A stretch of DNA of 64,000 bases, from the NCBI RefSeq assembly GCF_012273895.1, contig NC_052118.1, positions 434,001-498,000 on the forward strand, read 5' to 3'. The translations under genes were made by a program, and so were the position numbers. Every line of letters starts with the position of its first letter. Position 1 is the stretch's first letter. Shown here piece after piece: positions 21,431-32,429 of the stretch. Under the pieces are notes generated by a model. It searched no databases. It was not told the origin of the DNA and saw nothing but the letters and a program-made list of their open reading frames with translations. Origin of the DNA: Zerene cesonia (Eukaryota > Arthropoda > Insecta > Lepidoptera > Pieridae).

Positions 21431-24170
21431 TTCTAATATCTAGCTATAGTACGAGTAACTGATTTCTTTTGATTTCAATGTATCATATATTGGTATAGTA
21501 GACTTGTAATTTAAACTCTATCTCATTCCTTTATTTTCCTAAAACTCAGTATATTGTAGGTTTTATTAAAACAATGGTATTTTGCTGTAATCATTTATAA
21601 TGCATCCCAGTAATACATGTGCACAACAAAATTCAGCCCTATCCCAATACTAGATTTAGTTAAATTTGTAGTTCTTTCGAACTCGAAAGAGCAAGCTACA
21701 AACATATCCACGTCAATTCAAAAACCTTTGATTTGCAATTCGTAACATTGACAAAGAGTTATTTCTCCATAAAATTATATTACGGTAAATAATGTAAAAG
21801 TGTATGCAGGTATGTAGTTACTTGAAGTGCAACCAACAGCAGAGTGCTCAGTAATTGGGTAGAAACTCACAGGCTTTGAAATCGGAATAGCATTACTATC
21901 ATTTCAGGAGTGCCTGTATATTGGAGGAATTTAAAGTGAAGCAAACTTTGGTATTTATGTGCGGATAATTTTATTGGAACTGGGATAGGAAAACGTATAA
22001 ACAATAGGTATCATTAGCAAACTATATAGTGGTTCGATATTCTTCAAATTCTCTTCTCATTACATAAAACTTAGGTATAGAATGTGTTTCTGTTATTTTA
22101 AAAACAAGCAGAGGAGATATGTTTAGAGGAGGGAAAATATGTTTATTGCAAGATACACATGCTCTGGTTTTTAACACGTTTTTATGATTCCGATAAGGAT
22201 CGATCAGGGTAAATAATTTCTTTATGTATTAGTCTTTTTAAAAGCAAGCTAGCTAAATTAGTCGATGATATGAATTTATTTCATTAAAGTTTTTTTTAGT
22301 AACAGTGCAATTTATCATACTGAATCGTTTGACTACTCGTTGTAAAACGCATTGTACATGTTTAAGTCATGAAAAAAAAAAAAACATTTTCTCATTCTGG
22401 AGCATTTTTATTCGAAATGTATTTACACGAAACAGATATAAGAAAATTACTTAGGGTACATAAATGATAAACATTAAAGAAACCCGCGTAAATCATACCT
22501 TGCAAATTCACTGATATAAAACTGAATGCGACGCTTCTCCCATTGTATCGCGTACAGAAAGCGCTTTGCGAAAATGTAATTCCTTTAAGATAAACGTACA
22601 CACATTACCCGACAAAAATAAAACGTTAAAAAGCCGATATAAAATTAAGTCAACAAGTTCCAAGTAAAAATTATTCATAGAGTACGTTCTTGGGAGGTGT
22701 GAAATGTCTATTAGAGAGGGACGCAGCTATTTGCCCGAGCGAGACAGCCGAGGATAAGTAGCTCATGAATTGTAGATGTAATTTGGTGGCATATATGAAA
22801 GGGCGCAATTGTTTCTCTCGATTTCGGTGATACATTCGTATTGTTATGGCGCGAGCACTATAGCCGTTATCACGTAATGATAGAGTACGACATTTTGAAT
22901 TAAGGTGCAGTACATTACTATGTATATAGACGGTGTTTTTTTGTACCGTCTTTCAGAACACGCAATGTACATGATATACTTCTAAATGAGATATCTTACG
23001 AGGTATTTAGAATAGCCGCTGCGTTAAAAAAGTCTCTAGTTACACATTAGATTGTATCTGAATACCATTGGTTTTGATAGTACGTGAATACAAGGATGTT
23101 ACAAAAGGGATGCATTTACTGCTGTTAATTGAATTTGGACACTTATATCAACTCACAGATAGGCTTTTCAAAGTGCTTTTTTTAACGCGAGTAAATGTAT
23201 TTTAAAACAAGAAATTAAAACAAATACTTTTCATCGATCACACGAGAAATTAAACGATTTTATTTTTAAGTAGCTTTTGAGCTTCCGCTCGCCTAGTTAA
23301 AGAAAGTTTAACAGTCCAGGTCCGTTCACGAGGGATTATTTCGACAATACTATGTCTCTACTCTGATCTAAATCTATCTTTGTGCAAAATTTGCTTAGGA
23401 GTGAAGTACAGACCGAGTTACATTTGCATTTATAATATTCATAGGGATTCAATTAAATTGCATTAATATATATCAGATCTAACTAAATGCAGGTTTTTTA
23501 ACAACATAAAAATGCAACAAAACCATTACGAGGACGAGAAATGATTTTCATTTCCGAGTCGAAACAAACACAAAAGAAAAATACACCTGAAAACTAATGA
23601 AAGTGCGTCAGCGAAAAAAGGACGAAGCGAAGAACCGTAATATTTTAAAAACGCACTCTCGGATTAATCAAATTCGAGACAAATGGCGAGAAGTAGGGGA
23701 GTGCATAATATCGTAAATGCAATTCCATCGCACGACCACGTGAGACAATCAGACCAGCGGATGGGCTTACATGGAGCTGGCTGTGATCAAAAGAAATAGA
23801 TTTTAAGAGATATACATTTCGATCGTACAAGGACTTTTTGCATAAACCTTAGTGGTTTGGATATTAAAGACACTCTGTACCCTAAATTCTATTTGATATT
23901 ATATCTATCAATATCTTGATAGATATAATATTAAATAGATAGATAGTCATGCGCTAGTTACCTTGTCAAGAACCATCATACATGTTGTACTGTGGTTAAA
24001 TAAAACAACATTCATACATTCTTAGCAGAGTTTATTCATTATATATTACAATTGCATTACAAATAGTTTCGATATTAGAAGGTAAATAATAGACTGCTGC
24101 CTCTTAAAGTTTTGGCACGTTTAATGCAAAAATACTGGAAATAATTTTCACATGCTTGTTAAAAAAATGA
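21430..24170. other. About 2.7 kb with no recognised gene
   Basis: AT-rich unique sequence. A moderately GC-balanced patch at about 22690-22900 may be regulatory. An imperfect 24-bp palindrome occurs at 23888-23939. Only short frames of no recognisable character are present. Confidence 0.4.
23888..23939. repeat. AT-rich inverted repeat, 24-bp arms, 4-nt loop
   Basis: Arms 23888-23911 and 23916-23939 match at 23 of 24 positions around TATC. It is a cruciform-forming or foldback sequence. The very short loop argues against a microRNA precursor. Confidence 0.7.
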
Positions 24171-24173
24171 TGA

Positions 24174-24263
24174 ATGAAAATGCGTCCGAATGTTCGAAAA
24201 TACATTATAATTATATTTGCATTAATTTTTATTGCGATATACATCTATGATCAGGTTTGGTAA
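24174..24263 (+). CDS. 29-codon ORF with one membrane span (micropeptide or first exon)
   Basis: ATG at 24174 (second in-frame Met at 24180), stop TAA at 24261-24263. The peptide is MKMRPNVRK, a 16-residue hydrophobic span (YIIIIFALIFIAIYIY), then DQVW. Basic residues before the span predict a cytosolic N terminus. Two readings are possible. One is a free single-span micropeptide with the general layout of sarcolipin or sarcolamban. The other is the signal-anchor exon of a type II Golgi enzyme spliced at CAG|GTTTGG, though that donor is weak and no partner exon was found. Chance is also possible in AT-rich DNA. Confidence 0.25.
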   Translation: MKMRPNVRKYIIIIFALIFIAIYIYDQVW

Positions 24264-24308
24264 AGTATTAAAATAAGGCTCCTTATACTATTATACTTCT
24301 CATACTAT

Positions 24309-24528
24309 ATATGGAAGGATTGGCGACTGGAAAAGGGAACGGGCCTCCAGCTCCCCCTACTATTTCACGCCGGTCTTTTGTGGAGACCCACCAGCTCCAT
24401 TGTCACAGTCGGAATCTCCATTGTCACAATGGAGCTGGTGGGACGCCTGATGGTAAGCGCTACCGCCGCCCATGAACATTTGTAGAGGCGTAAAGTCGAT
24501 TACAGACCTTACGCCTCTACAAATGGAT
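24309..24528 (-). repeat. Rearranged family-C copy
   Basis: It contains family-C blocks in mixed order and orientation: 'ctatttcacgccggtcttttgtgg', then 'ccaccagctccattgtcac', then the inverted 'gacaatggagctggtggg' and 'gatggtaagcgctaccgccgcccatgaacatttgtagaggcg'. A palindromic 'aggcgtaaagtcgatta/acgcctctac' part follows. It abuts the SINE at 24529. Confidence 0.6.
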
Positions 24529-24603
24529 TCATCATCATCATCATCATCATCAGCCCATATATGTTCCCACTGCTGGGACACAGGCCTCCTATGAGGGTTC
24601 AGG
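24529..24603 (-). mobile_element. SINE family A, 3' part, cut by assembly gap
   Basis: The (CAT)n tail, 'cagcccatatatgttccca', 'ctgctgggacacaggcctcc' and 'atgagggttcagg' are the inverted 3' end of the SINE. It runs into the gap at 24604. Confidence 0.75.
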
Positions 24604-25603
24604 NNNNNNNNNNNNNNNNNNNNNNNNNNNNNNNNNNNNNNNNNNNNNNNNNNNNNNNNNNNNNNNNNNNNNNNNNNNNNNNNNNNNNNNNNNNNNNNNN
24701 NNNNNNNNNNNNNNNNNNNNNNNNNNNNNNNNNNNNNNNNNNNNNNNNNNNNNNNNNNNNNNNNNNNNNNNNNNNNNNNNNNNNNNNNNNNNNNNNNNNN
24801 NNNNNNNNNNNNNNNNNNNNNNNNNNNNNNNNNNNNNNNNNNNNNNNNNNNNNNNNNNNNNNNNNNNNNNNNNNNNNNNNNNNNNNNNNNNNNNNNNNNN
24901 NNNNNNNNNNNNNNNNNNNNNNNNNNNNNNNNNNNNNNNNNNNNNNNNNNNNNNNNNNNNNNNNNNNNNNNNNNNNNNNNNNNNNNNNNNNNNNNNNNNN
25001 NNNNNNNNNNNNNNNNNNNNNNNNNNNNNNNNNNNNNNNNNNNNNNNNNNNNNNNNNNNNNNNNNNNNNNNNNNNNNNNNNNNNNNNNNNNNNNNNNNNN
25101 NNNNNNNNNNNNNNNNNNNNNNNNNNNNNNNNNNNNNNNNNNNNNNNNNNNNNNNNNNNNNNNNNNNNNNNNNNNNNNNNNNNNNNNNNNNNNNNNNNNN
25201 NNNNNNNNNNNNNNNNNNNNNNNNNNNNNNNNNNNNNNNNNNNNNNNNNNNNNNNNNNNNNNNNNNNNNNNNNNNNNNNNNNNNNNNNNNNNNNNNNNNN
25301 NNNNNNNNNNNNNNNNNNNNNNNNNNNNNNNNNNNNNNNNNNNNNNNNNNNNNNNNNNNNNNNNNNNNNNNNNNNNNNNNNNNNNNNNNNNNNNNNNNNN
25401 NNNNNNNNNNNNNNNNNNNNNNNNNNNNNNNNNNNNNNNNNNNNNNNNNNNNNNNNNNNNNNNNNNNNNNNNNNNNNNNNNNNNNNNNNNNNNNNNNNNN
25501 NNNNNNNNNNNNNNNNNNNNNNNNNNNNNNNNNNNNNNNNNNNNNNNNNNNNNNNNNNNNNNNNNNNNNNNNNNNNNNNNNNNNNNNNNNNNNNNNNNNN
25601 NNN
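24604..25603. other. Assembly gap, 1000 N
   Basis: Exactly 1000 N, so probably an arbitrary length. The left edge is SINE A and the right edge is the end of a family-C repeat, so repeats probably broke the assembly. Confidence 0.95.
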
Positions 25604-25629
25604 GCCGAAGCGTGCTCGACTACCACATA
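25604..25629 (-). repeat. End of a family-C repeat at the gap edge
   Basis: 'gccgaagcgtgctcgactac' directly after the N run is the inverted start of family C (compare 19065-19095). Confidence 0.6.
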
Positions 25630-26009
25630 TGTACCACGTTTGTACTTGAAATGACGAATAATCCCTTTACGTTATAACCGTTGAAATGTCCCCCATGTAA
25701 GCCCACGGCACAGGTGACGCGGACGATCCTCGTCTCATAAACCACACGTTTTACCGAGTTATTATACGGGAACGTTTTGTTAAAACCTTCACGCGTCGAA
25801 TCCAAATTGGTGTGAATTTTACGAGCTACTGAGCCAGCGTTTAGTGTTTGTCTCTATTATGGCGGGAATGGCGTCTTGTAGACAATGAGAGTGAAGAATC
25901 AAGCGCTTTTAGTGAAGAGTGAATTTTATGTCTGGATGAACGTCGTGGAACGTCATGGATTTGTAGTGTGACCTTTTTGAAGGACTGAAAATGCACCTGC
26001 TTTTAAGCG

Positions 26010-26195
26010 ACTTCAAAAAAAGGGGTTCTCAATTCGATTGCGTTTCTTCTGGTATCTCGTACTGTTTTTCTTTTTATATTCAAAATCTCTTGTCATGCGG
26101 TGCTATTTAAATTTGGTCTAGTTCAAACAATTTGAAGGCGGATTAGGTTGCTTTTTAAAATACTTATTTACTTTTAAACTTCAGGAGACTCATGT
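26010..26195 (+). repeat. Interspersed repeat, family D
   Basis: 'ttctcaattcgattgcgttt', 'ggtctagttcaaacaatttgaaggcgg' and 'ctttttaaaatac' match the family in order. Confidence 0.6.
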
Positions 26196-26215
26196 GTATG
26201 AACAATTTTGATAGT

Positions 26216-26312
26216 TGAAGTTTTTGCGTGAAAGAGTAACAAATATCCATTCATAATTAATATATCCATCCATAATTACAAACTTTCGCGTTTATAATAT
26301 TTGTAGGATAAT
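26216..26312 (-). mobile_element. Helitron-like CTAG family, 5' fragment (inverted)
   Basis: 'tttttgcgtgaaagagtaaca' and 'acaaactttcgcgtttataatatttgtaggata' are the inverted 5' end of the family. A short duplication of 'atccattcataatta' interrupts it. Confidence 0.5.
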
Positions 26313-27189
26313 AGTTTAGTGTGTGTCTTTAATTATATATGATGATTCATATCACCATAACTTAGTTGAAATAGGTTGATAAATTTGATGGTGAGAAATG
26401 GAATTGGATAAGTGATATATTACCCTTTCTCACTGGAAATTTTTATTCAGTTGTGCAGTACGATATATATAATGTTTATAACACAAATATTGATATAACA
26501 ATGTGATAACAACATTTCCATTGAATACTGTTGTTCTAGAATTTCATCGAACTACAAAGAAAATACACGGAGGAAATAATAAACAAGATTTTCCAATATT
26601 ATCACCTCCAAGAAATGAATTTGACGAATATGTCTCGGAGCATTAAATATTTCATTGAGCGCTCTAACAAAGCTTTGGTTCGAGCTCTATTTCGTTTTTA
26701 ATTAGAATCCAAGCTTCCGTGAAAGAAGCCATGCGACGTAGCAAGAGGAAATCTAGTTTAAACTGGAATCGGAAAAGATCCATGACCTAATTTTACTTAG
26801 TAATTGGAAAGAGTCAGTCCGTGTTTAAAAAGATGTGTTAGTTGGAGTGATATTTTTCAAGAGATGCTATTCGTTGTTCTATATTGAGTTTGGTAAGGCT
26901 AAGTTTGGTAATTTTAACGGTTTTAAAATTTGATTAAATTTTTCAACTTTCCGCCTGTCGCTTCGCCCGCGTAGTCAAGTCAAAGTAATAAAAAGTCAGT
27001 CAGGAGTTTTACAAATCGATTCAGGGGTTGAACCATGAAAAAGAGACAAACGGACAGACAGTCAAAGTTACTTTCATCCCTCATTCACTAGAATCAGTTT
27101 TTAATTTTCCCCTACTTTCTTTATGACTTCATGGGTAAGGACAAGAATAGAGACAGACGTATCTGGAAGATAAAAATTAATTCTACTTA

Positions 27190-27382
27190 ATGTTATAAAT
27201 GCGAAAGTTTGTAAGGATGTGTGTGTGTTTGTTGCTCTTTCACGCAAAAACTACTGAACCCATTGCAATGAAATTTGATACGTAGATGGCTGGAAAACTG
27301 GAATAACATATAGGCAACTTTTTATCCCTATATTCCTACGGGGTACGGACTTACGCGGGTGAAACCGCGGGGCGCAGCTAGT
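27190..27382 (+). mobile_element. Helitron-like element, CTAG family, intact 3' end
   Basis: It begins 'taatgttataaatgcgaaag' and ends with the hairpin CGCGGGTGAAACCGCG, GGGCGCAGCTAG, then T. This copy shows the diagnostic 3' structure (GC stem-loop about 10 bases before CTAG, inserted next to T) most clearly. Confidence 0.7.
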
Positions 27383-28278
27383 AATAAACATAAAATTGTT
27401 AGATCAACATTTGCTCACATGTTTTACAAAGGTATTAAAATGAGATAAGTTCGATCAATTATGAGTCGTGTTCGCTTCATTTGTGGAACTGTTACAGTAG
27501 TCACAGTATTGATGTGCATATGTGACTCTGTGATTGTGTATACACGAGACAGCAGCCTGTTCCATACTCAACACGTTTTTATCCCAGACTCTTCGCTTCG
27601 CTCGCGCGCACTCTCTCGCACTATTACAAAATCGTTGGAACATCTATTTTTGAATGAATCCATTTTTGAAATGTGATGTTGTATAAACATTATGAGTACA
27701 CTATGTAATTTTCGTTTCAAATAAACAATTTTGAATTTTGAAATTTTGAATTATGTGAAATGCTTTTATATGGTAGTTGATGTTATGAAGCTTGATTTCT
27801 GATATTTCATTTTGAAATTAGTAAGTTGTTAATTACACAGATATTTAACTAAATTTGGGCCTCTTGAAAATACTATTCACTGTTTTAGGATTAAGGCCTT
27901 AATTATTATTAAGTCAAAAAATATTAAAGATTCAGTGATACTAATCTCGTAAATTTAGGCAAATTTCGGGAATAACAAAGTGGATCGTGTAACAGACCGA
28001 TACAACGAATAATCAGCAAAGTTAGCTCGTCACCATTGGCGTCGCGCAATATTTGCATACGCCCGAAGGCTCCCGAGATGACGCAAACATATATACAAAC
28101 TTTCATTTACGAATCATACTCCTATTACCAGCAGACAAATGAGAATGTCCTACGCAAATAACTGTGAATTATTCCTGTTAACAACCACCTAGTTTTGATT
28201 GGTGGAGTTTTGTTGGTTTACTGTTGTGACGAGATTGGTTGACTTGGAACTGTAGTCAACTTTTTAAGCATTTTTTAG

Positions 28279-28575
28279 GACGTGGGAGTCGAGCACGCTT
28301 CGGCACGAATTAGGCCAGCTCGCACTGGGGAAGGTACCACGCCCCCACAGAAGACCTGCGTGAAATAGTAGTTTGCTACTGTGTTTCCTTCGGTGAGTGG
28401 GAGTTACGGAGAACTGTATCCTTTTCCTCACCCTTTTCAGTCCATTCCTTAATACCTGTCGTCAATTCTTTCCTTATCCTATCCCCATTAAGAGTGGGTT
28501 TTACAGCGGCCGCACTTTTTCAAATGTCCATGGGTGGCAGTGATTAACAGGCGAACCACCTGCTATGCGTTTATA
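28279..28575 (+). repeat. Interspersed repeat, family C
   Basis: 'cgtgggagtcgagcacgctt', 'gcacgaattaggccagctcgcac', 'accacgcccccacag' and 'aatgtccatgggtggcagtg' follow the order of the copy at 19065-19410. Confidence 0.65.
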
Positions 28576-29199
28576 CACGAAAAATAGCTTTGTAATTAAT
28601 GGGCAGATATCCGTCTAACAATTTTCAGGTTAAAAATTGATCTGTATTCTTATTGGTGGAGTCAAGTTTTTCTTTTTTGATATTATTAAAAGAATGTCAT
28701 GTATATTTTATGTACCAGTCTACGAACTAAGATTCTACCATGATAATTTTTCAAAAATCAATTTCTATATATCGAATTCTTAGCAAACAAGTACACTGGA
28801 ATCATCAGCACAAGGAATGTCACAGATAATCAAATAAAAGGCAGGACATAAAGGCGTTGACGACTGAAACCTTATCGAATGTTGACCGATGGCCGGTTCG
28901 TTGGATCGACATTTGTTTGCAAATCTCATTTGGCAGCTCCCTCTCAAACGGCTTGACGGCAATCGAATAAAGCGTAACTAGAATGACGGAAGTTCCGTGT
29001 TACGCCAATAAAGGGCTCTGTTGGTGATTTTTTAACATTTCAGCGAATCCAAGATGGACGCAAATGAATTTGGTCGTTTACCCTGTTGATACGGTTGGTC
29101 GAGGAAAACGGAACGCAGAAACATGCTTATGCATACAAATACGAATGTTTTTAAAATAGTATTATGCAATTCAACCCTATAGATAATAGTACCTAATAA

Positions 29200-29375
29200 T
29201 ACCGGAGGCCCGTTTCTTTTTCCTTAACCATCCCGGTGCATTCATTTTTTCCAGATGCCAATCTTTTCCTTATCTGTACCACTTAATAACGGGCAGCGCA
29301 TTCGCATTACCTCTGTGAATGTCCATGGGCAGTGGTGATCGCTCACCATTAGTCGAACCACACGCTCCGATGCTT
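29200..29375 (+). repeat. Interspersed repeat, family C, 3' half
   Basis: It starts at 'ggaggcccgtttctttttcc' and continues through 'gaatgtccatgggcagtggtgatcgctcaccat' to 'cacacgctcc'. The 5' half is absent. Confidence 0.55.
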
Positions 29376-30650
29376 CGTTATAGCCTGATGGAAATGCATT
29401 AAACAAATAAAGTATTGGTTTCATCATTTTATGTACTAATATTCAGTTTTCAATCTTACTACAAACAAATTGGTCCTGTTTCTATATATATTTCTATCCC
29501 TAAATGGTGATTACACTGTAATTCAATTCCCCACACAATTGTCCCTCTGTAGAAAATAATAAGGCATAACATTTTAAGCTCATGAAATTTCAAGGTCAAT
29601 TAAACTCCACCACATATCAAACGGGGCATAAAAAGCGATTCAAAATGTCGCCTGGGACCCCAGGTAGCCAATTAGTGACCTTAACGAGACGTCAAACTTT
29701 TTGTGTCCACGCCCTCTGTGGAAAATCTGCTACCGACGTTTTTGACAACCGGCAGGAAAGTTTTGAATGTGCGCCCATTGACGACCAGAAGGTTACTTTG
29801 TAGTGCTTATTTTTCTCGTTTACGAGAAAATTAATAATATAATAAACGTGAAAAAATAAGAATGTATAGATGTGTGTTTGTCTATTCTTTCACCCGAACA
29901 CAGATAATCGAGTTTGATTGGAGGTATTTGTGAATGTATGTTTCTAAAACAAGCAAAAGATTACAATATAATACTAACCACTGACCAAGCGTTAAGTGTT
30001 AAAGATGAATTTTATCAATGTAAATGCCAGGTATGTATATACATATATACAAACCATAAATTAAAAATCCAAGTAAATAAAAAAAAATGAATATTGATAA
30101 AAGTAAAATGTAAAAACAATCTTATTATACTCAATCAATCAATCTTTAATCAGGCTTAACAATAATGTATAAAAAAAGACCTATAACAAATAACAATAAA
30201 ATATTTTCAAAACCTTTCCTGAATGCAAGCATAACTCGATCATATCTCGTCAGTTTTCCAAACTAAAAGCAATAGTACCTCCACCCCAAGTCGATTGCAA
30301 ATCGTTCCGAAATATTGCACAATAAACGTTTTCACGTAATCCCAGTAATTGCTGAGCATATCAAACTCGCTACAAACTTCCCTTATTACGAGTCAGCGCT
30401 CTTCTCATAAAATTAAATTACGTCGAACGCATGCCAACCTCACCTTTGTACACGTCTTAAAAACTATTCTCCAAAGATTATATCGGATTTTGCAGATGTG
30501 GTAAATGCTACTAATGGTGTTCTTTTCAAAAAGTACTCCAGCTTTGTTTCTAGTTTAAAATTTGTATGCTTACACACATTACGTTTTAAACTACGATAAA
30601 GGAAGAAACACATTGTTATTTTAACTACTATTAAACTGGGAAATTAAAGA

Positions 30651-30764
30651 CTTTTTAACGGATTTTAAACGCGATTTATTCATTATATTATTAACCCGAC
30701 GTTTCGAACACTTTACAGCGAGCGTGGTCACGGGGAGACTGAGACTGACTCCCCGTGACCACGC
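30651..30764. mobile_element. Family E element, second copy, with perfect central hairpin
   Basis: It shares the left end CTTTTTAACGGATTTTAAA and the 'cccgacgtttcgaacactttacagcgagcgtggtc' interior with 3318-3446. Here 722-737 and 749-764 (of 30 kb) form a perfect 16-bp inverted repeat (GCGTGGTCACGGGGAG) around 11 bases. The right terminal repeat seen in the other copy is absent, so this copy is truncated or rearranged. Confidence 0.55.
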
Positions 30765-32363
30765 TTCTTTCTATTTCTAAATGTATAATACTCGCGTAAA
30801 ATCAAACACATGAAAATACCAACTAATAAACTGGTCGAATTAAAACCGTACAAATCTGACTATGTAATCACTCGTGGTTTAACAAATAATAGATAATAAG
30901 TATGCATACGATGCTTCTGTTAAGAAGAACATTGATTCTGCCAATCAGCCGATTTTCCGTATATCCATAACAAATGTTCTCAGTATTCAGAATTGTCATA
31001 TCTACCTCATAATCTTTGACGAGAAACATATTGCGATATTCCTAAGGCAAAGTTATAGAGGCAACGCACGGGCCCGGGGAACTTACGATTTTTTTACAAG
31101 CTTATTCGCCTCGCAAGTTTCGTATTTGAATCGAGTTTAGCTGTATCCTGTGTGGGACTGGAAATATTTCGGTTCTCGTTTAAATTGTGCTTGATTTTTG
31201 GGAATAGCCTGTTTATTTTTAATGTTTCTTTGTTCTAATCGAGATTAAATGAGTATTAAAGTGTTTATAAGTGTGTTTTTATTTGTACAGATTTTATTCA
31301 ATTAAATATTCATGTGGCAAGATTCCATGCTTCCATACAACCTAAATTTTGCGTTGTCCAGTTTTAGGGTTGAATACATTTTAACAATATAAAAATACTG
31401 AACTAAATTAAAAATTAATGCCTTCATTTCGGGTCTTGATAGCGCATATGTTGTAAGTGTATCGACATTGAAATAAAATGCCTTATCTAATGGTAGGCAT
31501 TTATTCGAAAACAGTATATAATAATAATAATATCCGCCCCGGCTTCACTTGTGGTACGTCTTTAAAACTAACCGAAATGATCCAGCCGCTCTCGGCTTTA
31601 ACGTTTAACAACGTATTTGGTGATGCATTTTTATATAAATAGATAGATAGGACTCATCGAATTAGAATGCATTCTCAACAAGCTCTTTGAACCCACATAA
31701 ACATTTTTTTCGAGCGAGTTTATATATTCAAGGTGATAAAAGTCCACGAACGATAAACGCCCGTCTCCTGGGATCTGACTGATGTGATTGAAAGATCATG
31801 CTGATGTTAAAATGTGTCTCGTCCAAAACATATCAATCTGGATAAAATGATGTCCTAAATGATTAGTCATGTTCATCAAAGAGCTCTTACAGATCATGAT
31901 TTTACATTTACATTTTACAATATGTAAAGGTTTCGCACTACGAATGGATTCGGTATAGTTGAAATATGGATGGATGGACTGTTCTGAAAACGTCTGGAAA
32001 AAAATGCAATTAAATATCAGGTTATAATCAATTTATTAGCAATTATTTCAATGAAAATGCTGTCTTATCTGCCTGTGATGGAAATAAATTTAATAATTAA
32101 TTTCAATTATATTCTTGATTGAATTAAAGTGGAAGCACACCTAAGGCCTTTAATAAGAAAATCATCAAATTTGTTTTACTCTGTTGATAGTAGTACTGAA
32201 GGAACAAACACAAAAAGATTGTATTTTTAGATTGAAAACCTCGAAGTCGGTCGAAAATGTTATCACTAAAAATTAAGTAATGTTTTATTCTTTTGTATGT
32301 AAATATATAACCAAGTGTCGATGCGAATCATTTGGTGCAATTTATAGTTTTTCTATTTAGTTT

Positions 32364-32429
32364 ACAGTCTCTTTTCATTTACATGAACTACCATAGAACA
32401 TATAGTTCATGTAAATAAAAAGAGACTGT
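32364..32429. repeat. Near-perfect 27-bp inverted repeat, 12-nt loop (hairpin precursor-like)
   Basis: Arms 32364-32390 and 32403-32429 pair at 26 of 27 positions (ends ACAGTCTCTTTT and AAAAGAGACTGT). The only mismatch becomes a G-U pair if the minus strand is transcribed. Outside the arms the flanks pair imperfectly, as in a lower stem. Size (66 nt) fits an insect microRNA precursor, but such perfect pairing also fits a MITE remnant or siRNA hairpin. Confidence 0.6.

Larger units (their letters stand above)
25630..32363. other. About 6.7 kb with no recognised gene
   Basis: Repeats are listed separately. Unique patches with balanced base composition at about 28780-29060 and 29580-29800 may be conserved noncoding elements. 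The 73-codon frame in the second (29582-29803) matches nothing I know. A 71-codon frame at 27461-27676 starts with a signal-peptide-like stretch but sits beside a Helitron-like element and runs into a (TTTTGAA)n-type tail, so it is probably repeat-derived. Confidence 0.4.

Noticed and set aside
24561..25649. 362- and 345-codon open frames
   Set aside because: Almost entirely unresolved N bases; the ends are SINE and family-C repeat.
27461..27676. 71-codon frame with a signal-peptide-like start
   Set aside because: It lies between a Helitron-like element and a (TTTTGAA)n-type tail with AATAAA, so it is probably part of a retroelement end; no conserved motif is seen.
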